DNA from: Prado023 sp963706885
Lineage (GTDB): Bacteria; Actinomycetota; Actinomycetes; S36-B12; CAIYMF01
Direction of reading: 5' to 3'
Assembly (NCBI GenBank): GCA_963706885.1
Contig: CAVPNX010000007.1
Location: 1 to 64,000 of the forward strand
Length of the DNA stretch: 64,000 nt
This document shows, in pieces, positions 8,608 to 15,382 of this stretch. The notes under the pieces are model-generated. The model was not told where the DNA came from, did not search any database, and saw nothing but the letters and a program-made list of their open reading frames with translations. Positions within the stretch are counted from its first letter, which is position 1; the number at the start of each line of letters is the position of its first letter. A program made the position numbers and the translations under genes.

Positions 8608-9090
8608 TCAGTGGCTCAGGGCGTTCTTGACCAGGGCAACGACGACACCGACGGCCAGCACCAGCGCCCCGAGGAAGAAGCTGCGGAGGCGCGAATCCCC
8701 CCGAGCCCTTCCGGTCGTGTACCCGGAGGCGCCGAGCAGCAGCCCGATCCAGAGCCGGACCACGTCGTCCTCGGTGGGCGACGGGAGCACCAGTACCGGG
8801 ACGGTGCACAGGAGGGCGACGGCCGAGGCGCCCCCGAGCTGCGCCAGCGCGGTGGTCAGGTCCGCACGCCCTCGAACCAGTCGACTGGACACACGGAAGG
8901 CGTAGAAGTGGGCCAGCGCCAGGCCCAGTGTCGTCCCCCAGATCACCCCGAGGAGCTCGTCCTGATCGGTGGTCGTGGAGTCCCGGAACGCCACCAGGGC
9001 GGCGAGCAGGACAACGGAGACGTACAGGGCCATGGTGCTGGCCTCGAGCTTGAGGTCAACGCCCCTGTCCTCCGCGGGCAGCTCATTCAC
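8608..9090 (-). CDS. Small integral membrane protein, unknown function
   Basis: A protein of about 160 residues with four hydrophobic segments: MALYVSVVLLAALVAF, LGVIWGTTLGLALAHFYAF, AVALLCTVPVLVL, and FFLGALVLAVGVVVALV near the C-terminus. I do not recognise a named family. GTG 9090 has GGAG with a 6-nt gap. An in-frame ATG at 9096 is possible but would touch the Shine-Dalgarno directly. It lies between the cupin gene and the DUF2252 gene on the same strand. A large perfect palindrome lies just upstream. Confidence 0.65.
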   Translation of the reverse strand: MNELPAEDRGVDLKLEASTMALYVSVVLLAALVAFRDSTTTDQDELLGVIWGTTLGLALAHFYAFRVSSRLVRGRADLTTALAQLGGASAVALLCTVPVLVLPSPTEDDVVRLWIGLLLGASGYTTGRARGDSRLRSFFLGALVLAVGVVVALVKNALSH

Positions 9091-9127
9091 GTTCATCTCC
9101 TACGTCCAGCAGCCCGGGGCAGGGCCA

Positions 9128-9157
9128 GACGGCGTCGTGCCCGGGCACGACGCCGTC
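9128..9157. repeat. Perfect 30-bp palindrome
   Basis: Each half is 15 nt (GACGGCGTCGTGCCC and its exact reverse complement). The core GTGCCCGGGCAC recurs at 9173-9184. It lies between the cupin stop and the membrane-protein start, both on the minus strand. It may be a terminator for the cupin transcript or a binding site. It has no T-run. Confidence 0.55.
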
Positions 9158-9264
9158 TCAAACGGCGGGATCGTGCCCGGGCACAGAGCGCCGGCCGCCG
9201 TCAGCGACCTGTCCGCCATGCCGGCCGGCCCTGTTCGGGCGCAGTCGAGTGACAGGCGCGAGTG

Positions 9265-9669
9265 CTACGCCTCGGCCTGGCCCTGCGCCATCTTGGCCAT
9301 GATCTCTGCGATGACAGCGCCCTGCGCGGCCAGGGCGCCAGCGCCGGAGAACTGGATGATCTCCGCACCTTCCTCTGACTTGAAGTTGTGCGGGGCTGGC
9401 CAGTAGCACACGTCCCCGGCCTTGCACAGCTCAACGGACCCGTCCTTGTAGATCACGCTCATGCTGCCGCTGATGACATACGCGTGATGCGGAACCCCGC
9501 ACAGACCGTCTGGCATCGTGGACAGAAGCGCGGTGAAGTCGGTGCCGGGGGCGAACTTGTGGTAGGCGCACTGCATGTCGCCCCAGACCTCCTGGTAGAT
9601 CTTCAGACCCGGGGTGTTCTGGGTGACGAAATCGTCAACCGGTTCCATGTCCTTCAATTGGCTTCGCAT
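9265..9669 (-). CDS. Cupin-fold protein
   Basis: A 134-residue single-domain protein. The core GVPHHAYVISGSMSVIYKDG followed by ELCKAGDVCYWPAPHNF matches the two cupin motifs, with the histidines of PHHAYV and the H of PAPHNF as likely metal ligands. It may be a small-molecule dioxygenase-like enzyme or a ligand-binding protein; sequence does not decide. Start ATG 9669 has GAAGGAA 5 nt upstream. The promoter region shared with the divergent DUF6325 gene contains the palindrome at 9849-9860 and a perfect minus-strand -10 (TAGTGT). Confidence 0.72.
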   Translation of the reverse strand: MRSQLKDMEPVDDFVTQNTPGLKIYQEVWGDMQCAYHKFAPGTDFTALLSTMPDGLCGVPHHAYVISGSMSVIYKDGSVELCKAGDVCYWPAPHNFKSEEGAEIIQFSGAGALAAQGAVIAEIMAKMAQGQAEA

Positions 9670-9804
9670 GTGTGTTCCTTCACTGTGGTCTGCTCGCCGG
9701 ACCGGCGGCGATGGAGCGAGGGACAATCCAAGCCCGGTCGCTTGGGGAGTCGTGCTACGTGCCTCGGGAGCATGCCGGCATCGCCGACCTGAGCCACGTG
9801 AAGC

Positions 9805-9810
9805 ACACTA
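9805..9810 (-). promoter_or_regulatory. -10 box of cupin gene
   Basis: Minus-strand TAGTGT predicts a start at 9798, 56.5 bp from the palindrome centre at 9854.5, the same offset as at sites 1, 2 and 4. Confidence 0.5.
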
Positions 9811-9848
9811 CAGCGGCGTCAGGTCGCCAGGCAGGGGATGGATCCGAA

Positions 9849-9860
9849 TCACCCGGGTGA
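9849..9860. promoter_or_regulatory. Palindromic operator, site 3 (cupin and DUF6325)
   Basis: Perfect TCACCCGGGTGA midway between two divergent genes. Geometry allows action in both directions: 56.5 bp to the predicted cupin start and 57.5 bp to the predicted DUF6325 start. Confidence 0.65.
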
Positions 9861-9994
9861 GACCTGTGCGATCGGTGCCGGCGGATGGATGTGGCATGCC
9901 ACGATCCGAGCATGGCCGCGTGGTGCTCGGCCGTCTCGTGAGATGCACCACCTAGGGGCGTCAGGTGAACCTGAACGCCGGATCGGAGTAACGC

Positions 9995-10447
9995 ATGGAC
10001 GTGAGCGTCGATGAACTCGGACCAGTTGACTGGTTCGTCATCGAGTTCCCCGGCAAGAAGCCAACCGGAGAGGTCGCACCCTTCCTGACGGACCTGATCG
10101 ACCGCGGCCTGGTCCGCCTCCTGGACCTGCTGGTCCTGGAGAAGGACGAGGACGGTACTTTGATCGTTGCTGAGCTGTCGGACCTGGACCCCAGCGAGCT
10201 GGGCGAGATCAGGACCACCGAGGCGCAGTTGGCGATGGTCCTCAGCGAGCAGGACGTGCTCGACCTGGCCGTGACGATCGAGCCGGGCAGCAGCGCTGCC
10301 GTGGTGGTGTGGGAGAACCTCTGGGCAGCACCGTTCGGATCTGCAGTGCGCAAGGCCGGTGGCCAGCTCGTCGCCACCGGACGCATCCCCACCCAGGCGG
10401 TCCTGGCCGCCATCGAGGCTGACGCCGAGGACGAGGAAGGAGCCTGA
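9995..10447 (+). CDS. DUF6325/DUF1269-like protein
   Basis: A 150-residue acidic cytosolic protein. It opens with DELGPVDWFVIEFPGKKPTGEV and contains a conserved-looking stretch TIEPGSSAAVVVWENLWAAPF, typical of the DUF6325 (DUF1269-related) proteins found beside SHOCT-domain genes in actinobacteria. Function is unknown. It is the first gene of a plus-strand cluster with a tiny basic protein and a SHOCT membrane protein. GGAG sits about 7 nt before the ATG, and the operator at 9849-9860 precedes the promoter. Confidence 0.68.
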   Translation: MDVSVDELGPVDWFVIEFPGKKPTGEVAPFLTDLIDRGLVRLLDLLVLEKDEDGTLIVAELSDLDPSELGEIRTTEAQLAMVLSEQDVLDLAVTIEPGSSAAVVVWENLWAAPFGSAVRKAGGQLVATGRIPTQAVLAAIEADAEDEEGA

Positions 10448-10448
10448 C

Positions 10449-10592
10449 ATGCCCATGGCAAACCGACGTAGGCGCAGGAGGGTTGCGGCGGTCGGCGGAG
10501 CTGCCGTCGTCACCCACGGTCGTCGCCAGGACCGGCGCGACGACCGGCGCGACCGGCGCGAGGACCGACGCGACGACCGGCGCGACCGCTAG
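10449..10592 (+). CDS. Tiny highly charged protein (Arg/Asp repeats)
   Basis: A 47-residue protein. The N-terminus MPMANRRRRRRVAAVGGAAV is basic with a small hydrophobic patch. The rest is repeats of RRDDRRDR type, encoded by an imperfect tandem DNA repeat. The N-terminus resembles that of the SHOCT protein at 24108 (MGMRNRRKRRRRAAVIGGAA), so the two are probably paralogues and this one lacks the SHOCT tail, which is carried by the next gene instead. Start ATG 10449 follows the previous stop by 1 nt. Expression is plausible but unproven. Confidence 0.55.
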   Translation: MPMANRRRRRRVAAVGGAAVVTHGRRQDRRDDRRDRREDRRDDRRDR

Positions 10593-10694
10593 GTCCGACC
10601 CATTGCTGACCTGCTCCCAGAGCTGGTCAGCCCGCCCGCGGTACCGGCCCGGTGACAACCGCTGGCGCTATCCCCGCACAACGAGAGGAATGAC

Positions 10695-11093
10695 ATGTTC
10701 AACGATCCGACCCTCTGGGACCTCCTGGTGTGGATGTTCTGGTTCTTCGTCTGGTTCTGCGCGATCTTCGTCTGGGTCCGCTGCATTTTCGACCTGTGGC
10801 AGGACCACGACCTGTCCGGGTGGGGCAAGGCGGGCTGGACGCTGCTGCTGGTCGCCCTGCCCTGGCTGGGCGCGCTGATCTACCTGATCGCCCGCGGCAA
10901 GGGAATGGGTGAGCGCCAGATGGCCAAGAATGCAGAGGCCATGGCCAGCCAGCAGCAGTACATCCAGTCCGTGGCCGCTGAGACGAAGTCCCCGGCCGAG
11001 CAGATCGCCGATGCCAAGGCACTGTTGGACGCAGGTGCGATCAGCCAGGCGGAGTTCGACTCCCTCAAGGCCAAGGCCCTGGCTGCGGTCTGA
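10695..11093 (+). CDS. Membrane protein with PLDc_N-like helices and C-terminal SHOCT domain
   Basis: A 132-residue protein. Two aromatic-rich membrane segments (about residues 8-34 and 45-68, ending LIYLIARGKGMGERQ) match the phospholipase-D nuclease N-terminal membrane family. Residues 100-131 (SPAEQIADAKALLDAGAISQ, then AEFDSLKAKAL) form a SHOCT motif. SHOCT helices are thought to mediate oligomerisation or regulation; no enzymatic activity is expected. AGAGGA lies upstream of the ATG. It is the last gene of the DUF6325 cluster and is followed by a strong hairpin. Confidence 0.75.
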   Translation: MFNDPTLWDLLVWMFWFFVWFCAIFVWVRCIFDLWQDHDLSGWGKAGWTLLLVALPWLGALIYLIARGKGMGERQMAKNAEAMASQQQYIQSVAAETKSPAEQIADAKALLDAGAISQAEFDSLKAKALAAV

Positions 11094-11104
11094 CACGGCA
11101 CGAC

Positions 11105-11154
11105 GCCCCCACCTCGCTGCGACGCAGTTCAACTCGCTGCAGCGAGGCGGGGGC
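11105..11154 (+). terminator. Hairpin terminator after SHOCT gene
   Basis: 16-nt arms (11105-11120 and 11139-11154) pair with a single A:C mismatch around an 18-nt loop, 12 nt after the SHOCT stop. No T-run follows, as is common in G+C-rich actinobacteria. Confidence 0.5.
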
Positions 11155-11209
11155 ACCACCTGCGACCAACTCGGCACGTCGCCGACCTCACCACCCGAAG
11201 GACACACCC

Positions 11210-12385
11210 GTGCACCCCTCTCGAACCACCACGCGCCGGATGCTCGGTCGTCGAGCCGTCGCCCTGACCGCTGCCGCGGGCCTGCTCCTGCTGGCCGGGT
11301 GCAGCGGCGAGCCGGAGGACGCCGCCGTCAAGGCTGCAGAGGTGAACGTCTCGGCCAAGGAGAAGGCGCTGGCCGATGCGCAGGCCGCGGTCACTGAGAC
11401 CGAGGCGGGATTCTGCGCGGCCAGCGCGGACTACATCACCGCCCTCGACCGCTACGGCGACATCCTGAACGAGACCGCCCCCACCGTCGGTGACGTCAAG
11501 ACGGCCGGGGCTGATCTTGTGGAGCCGCAGGAGGCGACGGTCTCCGCGGGTGAGGCTGCGGTCAGTGCCCGGGAGGACCTCGTCGAGGCGGAGCAGGCGC
11601 TGGCCGATGCCCAGGCCGCGCTGGCCGCAGCCGAGGCCAAGGCCGCGGGGGAGTCCCCAGCGCCTGAGTCGAGCGAGGAGCCCACCGAGGAGCCTGCGGA
11701 GACCCCGGCCACCGTGACCCGCGTGCAGCAGGCGGAGGAGGAGTTCGCCGCCACCCAGGCGGGGATCACCGACGAGACCCCGCTGGCTGAGGCGGCTGAG
11801 GAGTTCAACGCCGCCGTGGTGGCCCTCCAGGTGTCCTGGATGGCGCTGTTCGCCCAGTCCGGGTGCCTGGACGACGAGCAGCAGGAGCAGGCGGCTGCTG
11901 CTGCCCGGGACTACACCCTGGCGCTGCAGCAGGACCTGGCCGACGCAGGCTACTTCGAGGGTGAGGTCGACGGCGTGTACGGGCCGGAGACCGTGGAAGC
12001 GGTCAAGGCGCTCCAGGAGGCCAACGGACTGCCCCAGACCGGGACCGTCGACAAGGCCACCGACGCCGCCCTGCGGGCCGAGCTCGAGGCGGCGGGCAGT
12101 GCAGCGGCCCAGGAGTCGGAGACCTCCACGGCCGCGCTCCAGCAGACCTTGAAGCTGGCCGGCTACTGGGACGGTCCGGTCGACGGGCAGTGGAGCGACG
12201 AGCTGACCGAGGCCCTCAAGGAGTTCCAGACCGATCTCGGCGTCGAGCCCACCGGCGAGGTGGACGCGGCCACGGTCGCAGCATTCGAGGAGGCGCTGGC
12301 TGCCTCCCAACAGACCCCCACGCCCAGCCCGTCCCTCGGGCTGGGGGACGCGGCATCCGCCGTACCCTCACCGTCGGCGAGCTGA
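11210..12385 (+). CDS. Lipoprotein with two peptidoglycan-binding domains
   Basis: A 391-residue exported lipoprotein. The twin-arginine-rich start (TTTRRMLGRR) is followed by a hydrophobic stretch and lipobox LLAGC, with the lipidated Cys at about residue 31. An Ala/Glu-rich coiled coil (about 38-150) leads into a Pro/Glu linker. Two PG_binding_1 domains lie near residues 237-292 (YFEGEVDGVYGPETVEAVKA) and 308-362 (YWDGPVDGQWSDELTEALKE). The C-terminus is a Pro/Ser tail. It should sit on the outer membrane face and bind the cell wall. No catalytic domain is seen. Start GTG 11210 has GAAGGA 8 nt upstream. Confidence 0.78.
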   Translation: MHPSRTTTRRMLGRRAVALTAAAGLLLLAGCSGEPEDAAVKAAEVNVSAKEKALADAQAAVTETEAGFCAASADYITALDRYGDILNETAPTVGDVKTAGADLVEPQEATVSAGEAAVSAREDLVEAEQALADAQAALAAAEAKAAGESPAPESSEEPTEEPAETPATVTRVQQAEEEFAATQAGITDETPLAEAAEEFNAAVVALQVSWMALFAQSGCLDDEQQEQAAAAARDYTLALQQDLADAGYFEGEVDGVYGPETVEAVKALQEANGLPQTGTVDKATDAALRAELEAAGSAAAQESETSTAALQQTLKLAGYWDGPVDGQWSDELTEALKEFQTDLGVEPTGEVDAATVAAFEEALAASQQTPTPSPSLGLGDAASAVPSPSAS

Positions 12386-12446
12386 CCCACGCGGCGCGGA
12401 TTGCTCTCGCCCGGAACGGGGCCAGAGCAGCGGGCGTCTCGATCCG

Positions 12447-12478
12447 AGGTCCCCAATCACCCGGGTGACTGGGGACCT
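12447..12478. promoter_or_regulatory. Palindromic operator, site 4, extended to 32 bp (AhpD-like gene)
   Basis: The core TCACCCGGGTGA at 12457-12468 is flanked by a further inverted repeat, AGGTCCCCA on the left and TGGGGACCT on the right. The whole 32-bp block is palindromic except for one base pair. The centre is 56.5 bp before the proposed leaderless start at 12519. Confidence 0.65.
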
Positions 12479-12506
12479 CTGGGGGTTGGTCGCCCGGAGC
12501 ATGGGG

Positions 12507-12512
12507 CACGCT
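12507..12512 (+). promoter_or_regulatory. -10-like box of AhpD-like gene
   Basis: CACGCT ends 6 nt before ATG 12519, matching the spacing of leaderless promoters in this window but lacking the first T of TANNNT, as expected for an activator-dependent promoter. Confidence 0.35.
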
Positions 12513-12518
12513 GGCTGC

Positions 12519-13040
12519 ATGACATCATCGAACGCCTCCTCGTTGCCGGCTCCGGACGCCAAGCGTGGGCTGGATCGCGCCAGCGCAGGGCCCGTCATCG
12601 CTGTTGCCACCAGGTCGCTGCCGGTCCTGATCCGAGCCCTGGCTCGCCCTAGCGTTCCCAAGTCGCTGCGCGAGAAGCTGATGCTCGAGGTCACGGCGGT
12701 CAACGAGTGCCGGTACTGCCAGTGGGGCCACACCTACCTCGCAGTCTCCCAGGGCGTCCCGATGGACGAGATCAACCAGATCCTCGGCCACCAGAACGAG
12801 GCCCTTGTCGCTCGCGACGAGGCGGAGGCCGCGGCGATCCTGTTCGCCCAGCACTACGCCGAACGCCGTGAGGACTACGACGCGGCCGCGATGGAAGACC
12901 TGCGGCGGTACTACACCCCGGAACAGGCGAACGAGATCCTTGCCTACCTGCGTGCGATCACGCTCGGCAACCTGACCGGCAACTCGCTGGACGCCGCCCT
13001 GGAGCGGCTCAACCTCCGTCGCCACGGCACATTAGAGTGA
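12519..13040 (+). CDS. AhpD-like / carboxymuconolactone decarboxylase family protein
   Basis: A 173-residue helical protein. The segment EVTAVNECRYCQWGHTYLAV contains the AhpD CxxC pair and downstream His that form the redox/proton-relay centre, so a peroxidase-linked disulfide reductase role is plausible. The C-terminal half (YTPEQANEILAYLRAITLGN) matches the family. ATG 12519 is preferred since longer starts would lie inside or next to the operator. No Shine-Dalgarno is seen, so the gene may be leaderless. It is followed 41 nt later by a second family member that has lost the first cysteine. Confidence 0.75.
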   Translation: MTSSNASSLPAPDAKRGLDRASAGPVIAVATRSLPVLIRALARPSVPKSLREKLMLEVTAVNECRYCQWGHTYLAVSQGVPMDEINQILGHQNEALVARDEAEAAAILFAQHYAERREDYDAAAMEDLRRYYTPEQANEILAYLRAITLGNLTGNSLDAALERLNLRRHGTLE

Positions 13041-13081
13041 GTTGAGCGGAGCGGCGAAACGCCGCCCAGGAGGAGGTCGAC

Positions 13082-13849
13082 ATGGAGCACGTGGTCCTCG
13101 ATGAGGTGGCAGGCGCCCCTGTCGCCCGGCCCCACGATCCGCAGAACCTACGGTGGGGTCCCATGCGCGAGGACGGGCGGCACTTCCCCCTGATCGGCGA
13201 GCGCAAGCTCGGGATCGGGGCCAAGCAGCTGTACCAGCGCCGGCGCGACCTCTGGGCGCTCTATGGGCAGCGGCGCCTCGACCCGCAGTTCCGCGAGCAG
13301 ATCATGCTCTCGGCGGCTGGGGCCGACGACAGTCGTCAGTGCAGCTTCGCCCACCGCGAGTGGGCCAGGGCTGTGGGTGTGCCCGAGGAGGATCTGGCTG
13401 CCCTGGAGGGTCTGGACTTCAGCAAGCTGGACGAGCGGCGCTGGGCTGCCTTCAACTGGGCGCAGGCCTACGCCCGCAACGACCTCGGCGGCGTCCCGGC
13501 CGACGTGGAGAGCAACTTCCGCCACCACTTCGATGCCCAGGAGCGCGCCGACATCGAGTTGGCGGCCCGCACGATGTACTGGTTGAACGAGACGAGCAAC
13601 ACCGTCGACGCCTTCCTCGCCCGACTGCGGCACGACCCCTACCGGGGCAGCCCCGCACGGACCGAGCTCCTCGCAATCATCGTCTACGCCGTGATCGTGC
13701 CGTTCCTGGTCACCTGGTTGAGCCTCAGGCAGCGACGCAACCCCATCACGGTGTTCCTCGGGATCCGGCCGTTCTTCCGCGAGTACGAGGCGCGCGGCCC
13801 CAACACGATCTCCGGACCGGGCGTGCGCTACCGGGGCGTCGGGCCGTAG
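13082..13849 (+). CDS. AhpD/CMD-like protein lacking the CxxC, with C-terminal membrane helix
   Basis: A 255-residue protein. SAAGADDSRQCSFAHREWAR aligns by eye with the CxxC helix of the preceding gene, but the first Cys is replaced by Ser, leaving one Cys and the following His. A membrane segment (LLAIIVYAVIVPFLVTWLSL) lies near residues 196-215. It probably arose by duplication and became a membrane-tethered relative without dithiol chemistry (inference). AGGAGGT precedes ATG 13082. It is likely co-transcribed with the AhpD-like gene from operator site 4. Confidence 0.65.
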   Translation: MEHVVLDEVAGAPVARPHDPQNLRWGPMREDGRHFPLIGERKLGIGAKQLYQRRRDLWALYGQRRLDPQFREQIMLSAAGADDSRQCSFAHREWARAVGVPEEDLAALEGLDFSKLDERRWAAFNWAQAYARNDLGGVPADVESNFRHHFDAQERADIELAARTMYWLNETSNTVDAFLARLRHDPYRGSPARTELLAIIVYAVIVPFLVTWLSLRQRRNPITVFLGIRPFFREYEARGPNTISGPGVRYRGVGP

Positions 13850-13855
13850 CCGGTA

Positions 13856-13867
13856 TCACCCGGGTGA
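13856..13867. promoter_or_regulatory. Palindromic operator, site 5 (88-aa gene)
   Basis: Perfect TCACCCGGGTGA beginning 7 nt after the preceding stop. Its centre lies 57.5 bp before ATG 13919. Confidence 0.65.
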
Positions 13868-13906
13868 GACGCGCGTGAAGGCTCGCCCGCGGGTCGCCCC
13901 GGGCGA

Positions 13907-13912
13907 CATGAT
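13907..13912 (+). promoter_or_regulatory. -10-like box of 88-aa gene
   Basis: CATGAT, 6 nt before ATG 13919, with no Shine-Dalgarno. Same arrangement as at 12507-12512. Confidence 0.35.
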
Positions 13913-13918
13913 TCCGGT

Positions 13919-14185
13919 ATGCCTCGCCGGACGTACAGCCTGACGGTCGCTGGGGAGTTGGATGACCGCATCGGCGCGGCCTTCCCCGGGATGGCGCTCA
14001 CCCGTCGCAACGGCGATACCACCTTCACCGGCGAGATCGAGGACCAGGCGCAGCTGCAGGCGGTGTTGCGCCGGCTGTCGGACTTCGGGCTCGAACTGCT
14101 CGAGACCAAGGTCGTGGGGGACCACACACCGGACTCGACACCGGCGGATCCAGCCTCGCCCAGTACGCACTCCGAAAGGTCATGA
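13919..14185 (+). CDS. Small protein, unknown, operator-associated
   Basis: An 88-residue protein with an ordered core (RTYSLTVAGELDDRIGAAFP through LRRLSDFGLELLETKVV) suggestive of a small alpha/beta fold, and a disordered Pro/Ser/Thr tail. I do not recognise a family. It sits directly downstream of a TCACCCGGGTGA site and 3 nt before a small membrane-protein gene, so the two are probably co-transcribed. The name of the regulon rather than of the protein is the best clue to function: stress or energy limitation (inference). Confidence 0.6.
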   Translation: MPRRTYSLTVAGELDDRIGAAFPGMALTRRNGDTTFTGEIEDQAQLQAVLRRLSDFGLELLETKVVGDHTPDSTPADPASPSTHSERS

Positions 14186-14188
14186 CCC

Positions 14189-14611
14189 ATGGTCTGGATC
14201 ATCCTGTACCTCCTTGGTCTCCCGCTCTGGTTCGTCCTGTTCGGCCTGGTGACGACCATCGTGCGCAACAAGAAGTTGCGCGCCCGCCCCGGCAACTTCA
14301 CCGGACGGATGCGCTGGCCAGGCAAGCCCCGATGGTCCCGGGGCAACGGGATCTGGGTGTCGGACGTGCTCGTGTTCCGCAAGAGCCCGATCGCCTGGTT
14401 CGAGGAGATCCTCCATGTGACGGCAGTGACCATGCGCGAGCCCACTGCCGAGGAGGCGCACAAGCTCCGCAAGCTCGGCGACGGGATCCAGATCGCCACG
14501 CTCACGACCGTCGACGGCCAGGTCTACGAAGCTGTTGCCGATGCCGAGCACCGGTCGGAGCTCGTCGGACCCTTCGCGACCGCAGCGATCCAGGACGGAT
14601 CGGCCGGGTAG
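14189..14611 (+). CDS. Membrane-anchored small protein, unknown
   Basis: A 140-residue protein with one strong N-terminal membrane helix (MVWIILYLLGLPLWFVLFGL, continuing VTTIV) and a cytosolic domain with WVSDVLVFRKSPIAWFEEIL. It is loosely reminiscent of the DUF2550 layout, but I am not confident. It follows the 88-aa gene by 3 nt with AAAGG upstream of the ATG. Function unknown. Confidence 0.55.
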   Translation: MVWIILYLLGLPLWFVLFGLVTTIVRNKKLRARPGNFTGRMRWPGKPRWSRGNGIWVSDVLVFRKSPIAWFEEILHVTAVTMREPTAEEAHKLRKLGDGIQIATLTTVDGQVYEAVADAEHRSELVGPFATAAIQDGSAG

Positions 14612-14634
14612 GCGACTGCGCGGCATCACCGATT

Positions 14635-14664
14635 TCAACAACACAACACACACAACAACACGAA
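14635..14664 (+). promoter_or_regulatory. CA-rich, G-free leader before the 14677 gene
   Basis: A run composed almost only of C and A just before the Shine-Dalgarno GGGAG. It is strikingly low in G for this genome. Such unstructured leaders often enhance translation (inference). Confidence 0.35.
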
Positions 14665-14676
14665 TGGGAGTAGTTG

Positions 14677-15360
14677 ATGAAGCTCATTACCGGACTTGAG
14701 GGCCAGACGCGGGTGCACGTCCCGAATTCTCGTGGCCTGCTCTTCTGCGGGATGGCTGCGATTGTCGGCACCGGCCCACTGGCGCGCGCGCACGTCTACA
14801 CGGCGGCCACCTTCCCCGTGACCCCCGAGACGCACAAGGCGATCGACGCCGAGAAGCTGGCTGGCGAGCTCGAGGTGGACATGTGCGCCGTGAACAGCGG
14901 GCGGCACTGGATGCACGACGAGTACTACTACATGGGCAGCGAGGTCGTGAACTTCCACGGTGTCGAGATGCGGTGGGTCGGCGAGATGACAGCTGCGGAG
15001 GCGATGGCACAGTTCGGCGCGGTGTACACCCCCTCCCTGATCTACCGCAACACCAACTGGGTGTGGCACGCGGGCAAGCCCGTGTACCTGCTGCGCGAGC
15101 CGAACGGGACGGTGTGGGTCCTGCAGGAGTACGGCAACGAGGTCGACGAGACGTTGACGGCCGACAACCTCGATCGGCTGGGCGGCATGTACAAGGACCT
15201 GCCCGAGGGCTGGACCTTCGAGACCAAGATCCTGGACGAGGAGTTGTCGCTGGACACCTCGCGTGCCGGCGGGTGGGCTGCGATCATGCGTGACGAGTTC
15301 GGCTGCACCTTCCAGGCCTGTGGCTACGGTGCGGACACGAACGCCAACTACGTGCCCTGA
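14677..15360 (+). CDS. Conserved-looking protein of unknown function beside rhodanese
   Basis: A 227-residue protein rich in aromatic residues (HDEYYYMGSEVVNFHGVEMR, YRNTNWVWHAGKPVYLLREP). A weak hydrophobic stretch GLLFCGMAAIVGTG near residue 21 is not a convincing signal peptide. Several Cys (FCGM, DMCAV, FGCTFQACGYG) could bind metal or sulfur. I do not recognise a family. ATG 14677 has GGGAG 6 nt upstream. A TTG 3 nt earlier is a poorer choice. It is 22 nt before the rhodanese gene, so the pair is probably an operon handling a sulfur or selenium compound (inference). Confidence 0.55.
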   Translation: MKLITGLEGQTRVHVPNSRGLLFCGMAAIVGTGPLARAHVYTAATFPVTPETHKAIDAEKLAGELEVDMCAVNSGRHWMHDEYYYMGSEVVNFHGVEMRWVGEMTAAEAMAQFGAVYTPSLIYRNTNWVWHAGKPVYLLREPNGTVWVLQEYGNEVDETLTADNLDRLGGMYKDLPEGWTFETKILDEELSLDTSRAGGWAAIMRDEFGCTFQACGYGADTNANYVP

Positions 15361-15382
15361 TCGGGGCCGGAAGGAACACCTG

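Larger units (their letters stand above)
9670..9994. promoter_or_regulatory. Divergent control region, cupin / DUF6325
   Basis: Contains minus-strand -10 TAGTGT (9810 to 9805), the operator at 9849-9860, a plus-strand -10-like CACGAT (9900-9905), and a small inverted repeat TCAGGTGAACCTGA at 9961-9974. No ORF is supported. Confidence 0.5.

Noticed and set aside
3774..13867. TCACCCGGGTGA copies as terminators
   Set aside because: Four copies lie upstream of gene starts with -10-like boxes at a fixed distance, one is between divergent genes, and a 12-bp loopless palindrome is a poor hairpin.
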